DNA of 64,000 bases, from NCBI GenBank assembly GCA_013215385.1, contig JABSOY010000009.1:124001-188000 (forward strand), in the 5' to 3' direction. The translations under genes and the position numbers were made by a program. Source of the stretch: Colwellia sp. (GTDB lineage Bacteria; Pseudomonadota; Gammaproteobacteria; Enterobacterales; Alteromonadaceae). Shown in pieces: positions 18,748-32,959 of this stretch. How positions within the stretch are numbered: the stretch's first letter is position 1; each line of letters opens with the position of its first letter. The notes under the pieces were generated by a model. That model did not search any database. It was not told the DNA's origin and saw only the letters and a list, made by a program, of their open reading frames with translations.

Positions 18748-20376
18748 ATGGTAAAAATGAAAAGCATTCATTCATTAAAAAGAAAACTGATGATTATGAT
18801 CATCGGTTTTATTGTCTTATTTGTGATTATTTCTTCTACCATACTTGCGCTATTATTCATTGAAGATGCGAAGGAAGAGACTGCAAACCACACACAATTT
18901 TGGGCTGAGCTTATAGCAAAGACAAACAGCAAAGACTTAATCGATGACAATGAACAAGCCATTGAAGATAACTTATTGATACTTAAGGGGGTGCCGTACA
19001 TTAATTATGTCCATATTTATAAAGTACACCCATCACCAAAAGGGATTATTTTCTTTACCAGTTATAATAAAAGTAATAACAGTTCAGGCATTTCCGAAAA
19101 AGATAGCCAAATATCAATATTATCAACTCCCACTTTTAGCAAATATGCAGTTGAGTTTATTACCCCGATAAACTATCAATCAGAGATCGTAGGTTATGTT
19201 TACATTCAAGTAAATACCGAAAAAATACAAGAGCTGACTACAAGTGTTTATGCACGATTAACGGTTGTTGTTTTACTGCTATCCTTGGTCACTTTTTTAA
19301 TCGTGTTATCCCTCAATCATTTTATTACTTCACCAATGTCAAACATGGTTACTCAGATACAACAAATTTATCAACAAAAAAAATTCGATATTCGTTTACC
19401 TGTAATACCTTATAAAGAGCTTGATATTCTTGCCAGAAATATCAACATCATGTTAGATCGAGCTGAAACTCAACTGGTAAAATTAACTGATGCCGAACAA
19501 TTTAGTTATCAACAAAACTTAGAGCTTGAAAATAAAGTGAATAAGCGCACCCAAGCTTTAAAAGATTCCAATCAAGAATTATTGTCTACACTCGAAAAAT
19601 TACATCAGTTTCAAGGGCAGCTGGTTGAAAGTGAAAAAATGGCATCATTAGGTGATATGGTTGCCGGTGTTGCTCATGAAGTAAATACCCCCATCGGGTT
19701 AGGTATTACTGCTTCAACTTTGTTGTCTGATAGGTTATCGGAAATTAAAGATGCCTTTGAAGATAAAACTTTAAAATCAAGCCAGTTAAAAAAATTCTTA
19801 ATAGAGGGCGAAGAAAATACGGCAATTATTTATCGAAATTTGAAACGTGCCGCAGAATTAATTACCAGCTTCAAACAGGTTGCCGTAGATCAAACTATTG
19901 AAGAAGAGCGTAGTTTCAATGTTAAAGAATTGTTCAATGAAATTTTATTAACGCTCGCGCCTCAAATAAAGAACACCCCCTATGTTATTAATATTGACTG
20001 TCCCGAATCATTAACGATACAAAGTAAACCTGGACCTATTACGCAAATTATTATCAATTTAATCTTAAATTCCATTATTCACGGTTTTGATAATAAAGTT
20101 GAGGGTACGATAGATATAACTATTACTCAGTTTAATGAAAATTTAGATATTAACTATCAAGATGATGGTACAGGTATAGATCAGTCTATATTTCATAAAA
20201 TTTTTGAACCTTTCACCACGACTAAACGTGGTTCAGGCGGTAGCGGCTTAGGCCTACACTTAGTGTATAATTTGGTTACGCAAGCACTGAATGGAAAAAT
20301 TGACTGCATTAGTGAGATAGACAACGGCGTTAAGTTCACCATTAGTTTCCCTGTCCAAATGGTTAATAATGTTTAA
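18748..20376 (+). CDS. Membrane sensor histidine kinase (HAMP, HisKA, HATPase), no receiver domain
   Basis: Two TM segments; 'VAGVAHEVNTPIGLG' H-box; 'GSGGSGLGLHLVYNLV' ATPase box. Confidence 0.9.
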   Translation: MVKMKSIHSLKRKLMIMIIGFIVLFVIISSTILALLFIEDAKEETANHTQFWAELIAKTNSKDLIDDNEQAIEDNLLILKGVPYINYVHIYKVHPSPKGIIFFTSYNKSNNSSGISEKDSQISILSTPTFSKYAVEFITPINYQSEIVGYVYIQVNTEKIQELTTSVYARLTVVVLLLSLVTFLIVLSLNHFITSPMSNMVTQIQQIYQQKKFDIRLPVIPYKELDILARNINIMLDRAETQLVKLTDAEQFSYQQNLELENKVNKRTQALKDSNQELLSTLEKLHQFQGQLVESEKMASLGDMVAGVAHEVNTPIGLGITASTLLSDRLSEIKDAFEDKTLKSSQLKKFLIEGEENTAIIYRNLKRAAELITSFKQVAVDQTIEEERSFNVKELFNEILLTLAPQIKNTPYVINIDCPESLTIQSKPGPITQIIINLILNSIIHGFDNKVEGTIDITITQFNENLDINYQDDGTGIDQSIFHKIFEPFTTTKRGSGGSGLGLHLVYNLVTQALNGKIDCISEIDNGVKFTISFPVQMVNNV

Positions 20377-20542
20377 AACACCAACATCTATGATTGTTTT
20401 TTCGTTATGGGTTATATAACATAGAAGGAATTGTATAATATTTTTAAAATTTAATTGTAATATCCTAGCGTAATATCGTCTTATTCTATAATTTACAATA
20501 ATGGACAAGAATCAACAAATCATAAAAACTGGATTATCAAAC

Positions 20543-21244
20543 ATGCAAAAACCTCACATACTTATCGTAGAAGACGAAGATGTCACTCGCTTTAACCTAC
20601 GTAATTTATTTGAAGCGGAAGGATACCAAGTATCAGAGGCTACTGATGGTGAAAGCATGGAGACTCAGCTTCAGAAAAACTCAATAAACTTAGTAATCAT
20701 GGATATTAACCTGCCAGGTAAAAATGGTCTATTACTAGGAAGAGAGCTAACCAGCAATAGTGAACTAGGTTTAATATTTCTCACCGGCCGCGATAGCGAT
20801 ATCGATAAAGTGCTTGGGTTAGAAATCGGCGCCGACGACTACCTGACCAAACCGTTTAATCCACGGGAATTAACCATTCGTGCTCGTAATATTCTTAATC
20901 GAATTGGTCAAACTAAAAACGAAGTAGAAAAATCTGTGATCACTTTTAATGAATGGTCTCTTGATGGTAACTCTCGTAAAATGACAGCACCCGACGGACA
21001 AGTGCTATCAATCCCTCGTGGTGAATACCGTGCTTTGCGTTTATTAATTGAACATACTGGGCAAATAGTTACTCGCCAGCAACTGATTAAAGAAATGACC
21101 GGACGAGATCTTCGTTCAAATGACCGCACAGTTGATGTAACCATTAGACGTTTACGGAAACACTTCGAAACTGTCCCTGATGCTCCAGAGCTTATTAATA
21201 CTATACACGGCGAAGGTTACCGTTTTATAGGAACCGTTGATTAA
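20543..21244 (+). CDS. arcA: Two-component response regulator ArcA
   Basis: '[37 protein letters not shown]...[16 protein letters not shown]...[23 protein letters not shown]...[16 protein letters not shown]', closely matches ArcA. Confidence 0.96.
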   Translation: MQKPHILIVEDEDVTRFNLRNLFEAEGYQVSEATDGESMETQLQKNSINLVIMDINLPGKNGLLLGRELTSNSELGLIFLTGRDSDIDKVLGLEIGADDYLTKPFNPRELTIRARNILNRIGQTKNEVEKSVITFNEWSLDGNSRKMTAPDGQVLSIPRGEYRALRLLIEHTGQIVTRQQLIKEMTGRDLRSNDRTVDVTIRRLRKHFETVPDAPELINTIHGEGYRFIGTVD

Positions 21245-21262
21245 TGAGTTAAAGAACGAATA

Positions 21263-21296
21263 TAAAAAAGGGATGCATTATTGCTTCCCTTTTTTA
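21263..21296 (+). terminator. Terminator between convergent arcA and hptA-like genes
   Basis: aaaaaaggga-tgcattattgct-tcccttttttatttt. Confidence 0.75.
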
Positions 21297-21323
21297 TTTT
21301 AAAAATTATAGTACCAACTCTCG

Positions 21324-21671
21324 TTATTTTGTTAATAACCATTGTTTAAATGCGTTAACCGCTTGCTCATTGGCAACGACGAGCTCTTCTGCATGTTTAT
21401 TTTTTTCTGACCATGAATCCGTTAGTTTCTCAATTGTCACTAACTTTGCATGCAGAGATACTAAGCCAACACTGCCGGTCGCACCTTTCATCTTATGACA
21501 GCGTTCTTGCCACAATTCTTGAGACTCTTGTATTACAGCATCGGCAATATCATGAATATAGGTGATTGATTGCTGAATATATAAATCTAACATTTGCTGA
21601 ACAATACTTTGCCCTAAGCTGTCTATATATCCATCCAATAAATTAATATCTAACTGTTCGATTTTATTCAC
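21324..21671 (-). CDS. Stand-alone histidine phosphotransfer (Hpt) protein, HptA-like
   Basis: 'ELWQERCHKMKGATGSVGLVSLHAKL' HxxKG Hpt motif; 115 aa; adjacent to arcA. Confidence 0.8.
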   Translation of the reverse strand: MNKIEQLDINLLDGYIDSLGQSIVQQMLDLYIQQSITYIHDIADAVIQESQELWQERCHKMKGATGSVGLVSLHAKLVTIEKLTDSWSEKNKHAEELVVANEQAVNAFKQWLLTK

Positions 21672-21893
21672 AAATATTACCTTTTATAATTTTTTTATCG
21701 GCGCTATTAAATTCATTGTAACAAGAAAGCCATCGATGTCATTAAACAAATTGGCCTAATCAAGCGTTAGTCAGCTAACGGTAGTATATCTGTATGTAAA
21801 TATACGTTAGAATACGCGCCCTTAATAAGTATGTTATGTACTGAAGTTTCAAGAAACCCTTTACATAGCGCAGTTAGAAATTCTGGAGTACAA

Positions 21894-22817
21894 ATGTCAA
21901 CATTAATGCCTGATATCGCCAATCACACCACAGCTCAAACCGAAGGAACCCTCGATTGGGTGGGAATGAGTAACATCGAAATGCCGATAATGGTTGCTTC
22001 TCAGGGTGAGAATGAGCGTATGGTTTCTGCTTTTGTTGATGCATTTGTTAATTTGAAAGAACCGCAAGCTAAAGGCATTCATATGTCTCGTTTATATTTA
22101 TTGCTTGATGAACTTTCAACCAGCAATACTTTGAATTTTCAAAGTTTAGTTTCTTTGCTTAATGGATTTATTAGTAGCCATCATGATCTTAGCGATAATG
22201 CAAAAGTACAGTTTCGTTTTGACTATCACTTAAGAAGAAAGTCGCTAATTAGTGGTAAACAAGGCTGGAAAGCATACCCTGTCATATTAACGGGTCGTTT
22301 AAATAAAGGAAAAATGGATATCGAATTGGCCGTTGATGTTAGATATTCGTCAACCTGTCCATGCTCTGCAGCACTTGCTCGTCAATTAATCCAAAAAGCT
22401 TTTAAAGAAAAATTTAGTGAACAAGAAGCTGACTTAGAATCGATTCACGAATGGCTTGGCACCACAGACGGTATTTTAGCAACGCCACATAGCCAACGTT
22501 CAGTTGCTGAATTAAAAGTAAAACTAAATGAAAATACCAGTGAATTTCCAATTACTGCCTTAGTTGATATTATTGAAGGTGCATTAAAAACGCCGGTACA
22601 AGCGGCTGTCAAACGTGAAGATGAACAAGAATTTGCTCGCTTAAATGGTCAAAACTTAATGTTTTGTGAAGACGCTGCTCGTCGTTTACAACATGTAATG
22701 AATGAAGCCCCTGAATACGATGACTTTTGGCTACGTATTAATCATCTTGAATCATTACACGCACATGATGCAGTTAGTGTTACTACTAAGGGTATTGATG
22801 GCGGTTTCCAACCATAA
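21894..22817 (+). CDS. folE2: GTP cyclohydrolase FolE2 (type IB)
   Basis: '[29 protein letters not shown]', '[14 protein letters not shown]', 'HSQRSVAEL'; internal Met start at 21894. Confidence 0.95.
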   Translation: MSTLMPDIANHTTAQTEGTLDWVGMSNIEMPIMVASQGENERMVSAFVDAFVNLKEPQAKGIHMSRLYLLLDELSTSNTLNFQSLVSLLNGFISSHHDLSDNAKVQFRFDYHLRRKSLISGKQGWKAYPVILTGRLNKGKMDIELAVDVRYSSTCPCSAALARQLIQKAFKEKFSEQEADLESIHEWLGTTDGILATPHSQRSVAELKVKLNENTSEFPITALVDIIEGALKTPVQAAVKREDEQEFARLNGQNLMFCEDAARRLQHVMNEAPEYDDFWLRINHLESLHAHDAVSVTTKGIDGGFQP

Positions 22818-22855
22818 TATAGATAACCTATAGAAACCCAGCCCACTCAACCTTC

Positions 22856-22884
22856 AAGGCCAGTAATCATTACTGGCCTTTTTG
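22856..22884 (+). terminator. Terminator of folE2
   Basis: aaggccagtaatcattactggccttttt. Confidence 0.85.
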
Positions 22885-22900
22885 TTTTCTATTATCGATT

Positions 22901-22920
22901 AATCTTGTATATACAAGATT
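22901..22920. promoter_or_regulatory. Perfect 20-bp palindrome AATCTTGTATATACAAGATT (HutC-like operator core TTGTATATACAA)
   Basis: Self-complementary over 20 bp. Core identical to the site upstream of hutG (42558-42569). Confidence 0.5.
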
Positions 22921-23299
22921 GAATAAAAAGTGAATAACACTTATTTCATCCCCACGTAATCTTTCGTAGTTAAAAAACCAATAAATGTAATTATGTTACA
23001 TAAATCAATAATAAAGCGTAATACAGTTAGCTAAAAACATAAACAAAACCATCAAAAATATAGCTTTATTCATATAAAACAATAACAAAGAGAGCTTTTC
23101 CTGCCTTTATCAATAACTTACACAAATGTAAAAAAGTTACGAGCAAATACTCTATTTACATTGACCTTTTCCGCAGAAGTGTTTAATGTAAAAGGTCCTC
23201 TTGAGTGAAAACAGAGTATTTATGCATTTTTAGCATAATTTTATTCTTTCATCTTCATCTCTGTGCTCAAGCGGTTATTTATTGAGGAGAAAATACATC

Positions 23300-29201
<5,902 letters not shown>

Positions 29202-29229
29202 TTTAGCTGGTAATACTCATCATGCATAC

Positions 29230-29254
29230 AACCCGAGCTAGTCTCGGGTTTTTG
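29230..29254 (+). terminator. Terminator of gltBD
   Basis: aacccgagctagtctcgggtttttg. Confidence 0.85.
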
Positions 29255-29341
29255 TTTACTATGCGCTAATGCCGCCAATTCTTTATTTCCTGCTAAAATC
29301 AAAAGACAAGTTATAACTACTCATCAGAGTTTATTAATTCA

Positions 29342-31070
29342 ATGAAATTAAAAATATCAAACACGGCTTTAGTATGTGGCGCTATCGTCATATTTATCAG
29401 TTTGATTTCAATTTTCGTTTCAATTGCCATTAACCGTATTGAAAATGACTCAAGAGAAAATATTCATCAATCCCTAAAAACTGTATTACAAACGACACAA
29501 GGTGCCTTACATTTATGGATTGAAGAGCAACTGAAAGTTGTTAGTTACGCCGCAGCTAATGAAGAAATTAAAAAACTGACCAATAAGCTGCTACAAGAAT
29601 ATCAACACAATATAGATCTATTAAATAGCAAATCAGTGCAGAAAATACAAAGTTTGATGGCAAACAAATACATTATTGACCACTATAAAAACTTTTCAAT
29701 AATTACCAATAATTGCCAATAATCGCATCACATTATCGTCAATGAAAAATGAAAATATCTACGCTGAAAATACTATCAACATTCATAAAAAATACTATTT
29801 AGATCGGGCCTTTTCTGGTGAAACCATCTTCATTCCAACAATATTGTCAACAAAGTCGATAATCACCACTAAAGGTCAACAAACCATAAACCTGAGTACC
29901 ATTTATATTGCTGCTCCGATAATTAATAACAATAATAAAGTTATTGCCGCGATAACATTAAGCTTGAATCCGAAGTAATATTTTACGCGAATTATGAAAC
30001 TCGGGCGAGTAGGTAAAACAGGTGAAAGTTACGCTTTTGACAAACGTGGTTTTCTGCTGACAAAAAGCCGTTTCAATGAAGATCTTCGTAATGCAGGAGA
30101 ACTCAGCAAAGACGATATAAGTATGATGACGCTAAGGATTACTGATCCTGACGTGAACTTACAAGAACAACCTAGCTTAGCACTGGTTAGAAATAAGCGA
30201 CCACTTACCTTGATGGCTGAACAAGCAATATCGGGCAACTTTCTTGAGCACCTTGAACCATATCGTGACTACCGAGGCGTTAAGGTGTTTGGTGTTTGGC
30301 TTTGGGATAAAGTGCTCGATGTAGGTATTACTACGGAGATAGACGCTAAAGAAGCCTTCCTTCCTCACGAAAAGACTAAACGTACTATTTACGTCGTGCT
30401 ATTTTTTATTATCTTACTTTCTGTCGGATTAATGATTTTATTTTTTTTGATGAAAACCAAAGAAAGTAAACTACTCAACCAGCATCGACAGCATTTAGAA
30501 ACATTAGTTAAAGAAAGAACATTAGCGCTAGAACAAGCAAATATAACCTTAAAGTATTTAAGTGAAACAGATCCTCTGACACAAATAGCCAATAGGCGCT
30601 CCTACGACAAACAGCTCTCGTTAGCCGTTTTATCAGCAAAAATAACTAAACAGCCTTTATCATTATTAGTGTTAGATATTGATTATTTTAAAGCCTTTAA
30701 TGATAATTATGGCCATGATGCTGGTGATGGAGCTTTAAAAAGTATCGCTCAGCATATCTCAAGTACACTACCCAGAGCTACAGACTTTATTGCTCGCTAT
30801 GGCGGTGAAGAGTTTGTGGTATTACTGTCTACTACAGATATAGACGGTGCTTATAGTGTTGCGGAACGTATTCGCTCAAAAATTGAAGCAATAGCAATTA
30901 ACCACGATTTTTCAGGAATAGGTGACTTCATCACGGTTAGCATAGGTATTGCCGTATTAACGGCAAATATTTCGCAAGGCGAAGACCTATTTAAACAAGC
31001 TGATAAAGCTTTATACGAAGCGAAAGCCAAAGGACGAAATAACAGTTTCTATTTTCAGCCTGATGAATAG
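29342..31070 (+). pseudogene. dCache-GGDEF diguanylate cyclase, disrupted by one frameshift and one in-frame stop
   Basis: Three collinear ORFs (29342-29722, 29742-29978, 29994-31070) form one sensor-GGDEF protein. Frame break at the 10-bp duplication 29698-29717; in-frame TAA at 29976-29978; intact GGEEF. Confidence 0.85.
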
Positions 31071-31168
31071 AGCCTAGATCCTTACTAACCATTAAAAATA
31101 AAGTAGCTACCTGATTACGCGTTTGGCATAATCATCTTAATTTTCACACTCAGTAAACGGACAACAAT

Positions 31169-32032
31169 ATGATCCATAGTATGACGGCTTTTTCACGTTT
31201 TGAAGTAAAAGGCGATTGGGGCAACGCAGTTTGGGAAATTCGCTCTGTAAACCAACGATTTTTAGAAACTTACTTCCGTTTACCTGAACAATTTCGCAGT
31301 ATTGAGCCAATATTACGTGAGCGCTTTCGTAAGCAATTAAATCGCGGAAAAGTTGAGTGTAATCTACGTTTTAATGCGAACCCATCAGCAAAAAATAACT
31401 TGTCACTCAATAAAGGATTAGCTGAGCAGCTTCTTCAACATGCTAGTTGGATTAACGAGCAAACACTTAATAGCCAGTTAAATCCATTAGAAATAATGCG
31501 CTGGCCTGGTGTAATGGAAGCTGAAGAAGCCGATATGAGCACTATTCAAAAAGAGATTTTAGCTGGCTTTGAACAAGCACTAAAAGACTTCATTGATGCA
31601 CGTGCAAGCGAAGGAAAAAATTTAAAGGCTATGATTGAGCAGCGCCTTGACGGCATAGTTGAGCAGTCGGATAAAGTAAAAGCCTATATGCCAGAAGTTA
31701 TTGCTTGGCAGCGTAAGCGCATTACGGATAAGTTTACCGACGCAAAAATTGAACTTGATTCCGGACGAGTTGAACAAGAACTGGTGTTACTAGCACAAAA
31801 AATGGATGTTGATGAAGAAATTGATCGTCTATTTAGTCATGTTAAAGAGACCAGAAGTATTCTTACCAAAGGCGGTGCGCAAGGTCGTCGTTTAGACTTT
31901 ATGATGCAAGAATTTAATCGTGAAGCAAACACTTTAGGATCAAAATCAATTAATGCTGAGATAACCAACTCTGCCGTTGAGTTAAAAGTATTAATTGAGC
32001 AAATGCGTGAGCAGATCGCGAATATAGAGTAA
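31169..32032 (+). CDS. yicC: YicC family endoribonuclease
   Basis: 'MIHSMTAFSRFE...WEIRSVNQRFLETYFRLPE'. Confidence 0.95.
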   Translation: MIHSMTAFSRFEVKGDWGNAVWEIRSVNQRFLETYFRLPEQFRSIEPILRERFRKQLNRGKVECNLRFNANPSAKNNLSLNKGLAEQLLQHASWINEQTLNSQLNPLEIMRWPGVMEAEEADMSTIQKEILAGFEQALKDFIDARASEGKNLKAMIEQRLDGIVEQSDKVKAYMPEVIAWQRKRITDKFTDAKIELDSGRVEQELVLLAQKMDVDEEIDRLFSHVKETRSILTKGGAQGRRLDFMMQEFNREANTLGSKSINAEITNSAVELKVLIEQMREQIANIE

Positions 32033-32056
32033 TCTTTAAAACAATGTAATTATCTA

Positions 32057-32087
32057 AAAAGCCATAGTTAACTATGGCTTTTTTTAT
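32057..32087 (+). terminator. Terminator of yicC
   Basis: aaaagccatagttaactatggctttttttat. Confidence 0.9.
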
Positions 32088-32167
32088 GGGCAGTTGCATA
32101 GCTTAAGATGGTAAAACTAGAGTTTGCTTGGTATAACATCACTAGAAATTTAATAAGGGAGCTTTAA

Positions 32168-32833
32168 ATGATCACTCTATCCGCCGAACAATGCCGTGTT
32201 ATTGGCGTAATGCTTGAAAAAGAAACCACTACGCCAGAGCAGTATCCGCTCTCTTTAAATGGTATTACCATAGGCTGTAATCAAAAAAGTAACCGTGAGC
32301 CAGTAACGTCATTTTCTGAAAGTGAAGTGCAAAATTTAATAGATGAACTGGTAGAAATGAACCAATTAATGGTAGATAACAAAGCGTCTGTTCGAGTTAA
32401 TAAATATTTTCATCGTTTTTGTAATACTGAGTTTGGCAATTTGAAATTTACCCCTCAGCAAAGAGCCATTATTTGTGTGTTATTTCTAAGAGGCCCTCAA
32501 ACGCCTGGAGAATTAAGAACTCGTACCAATCGCTTGGCTGACTTTAGCGACGTTAATGAAGTTGAAGCTACTTTGAATCAATTGCAAGATTTAAACGGTA
32601 AGACATTAGTTAAAAAATTAGCACGAGAACCCGGCAAGCGCGATTCTCGCTACGTTCATTTGCTTGCTAATAACTCTGAACATGACTTAGCTGACTCTAG
32701 CACTATACAAACTAACGATGCTCCAGCAGAAACTCAACCTCAATTAAGCCAAAGAGTATCTGAGTTAGAGAAGCAAGTAGCTACGTTGAGCGAACAGGTT
32801 TCCTGCTTAACCGAGCTACTTGAAGATAAATAG
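32168..32833 (+). CDS. yceH: YceH family protein (DUF480)
   Basis: 'CRVIGVMLEKETTTPEQYPLSLNGITIGCNQKSNREPV', characteristic of YceH. Confidence 0.95.
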   Translation: MITLSAEQCRVIGVMLEKETTTPEQYPLSLNGITIGCNQKSNREPVTSFSESEVQNLIDELVEMNQLMVDNKASVRVNKYFHRFCNTEFGNLKFTPQQRAIICVLFLRGPQTPGELRTRTNRLADFSDVNEVEATLNQLQDLNGKTLVKKLAREPGKRDSRYVHLLANNSEHDLADSSTIQTNDAPAETQPQLSQRVSELEKQVATLSEQVSCLTELLEDK

Positions 32834-32910
32834 CATTTGATTTAATGCGTGATTAGATCCAGAATATCGAAGAATAATATTTACTCTTTAATATTATTCT
32901 TCAAATCCAT

Positions 32911-32938
32911 CAGCCACTATGATTAGTGGCTTTTTTAT
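32911..32938. terminator. Terminator between convergent yceH and HtrA-like gene
   Basis: cagccactatgattagtggctttttt; a second inverted repeat gaagaataatatt..aatattattcttc lies at ~32870-32904. Confidence 0.8.
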
Positions 32939-32959
32939 TGGTATCGTTTTTATTATTAA

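Noticed and set aside
29722-29994. Programmed frameshift/stop readthrough in the GGDEF gene
   Set aside because: No slippery heptamer or stimulatory structure seen. A 10-bp duplication plus a plain TAA is better explained as mutation.
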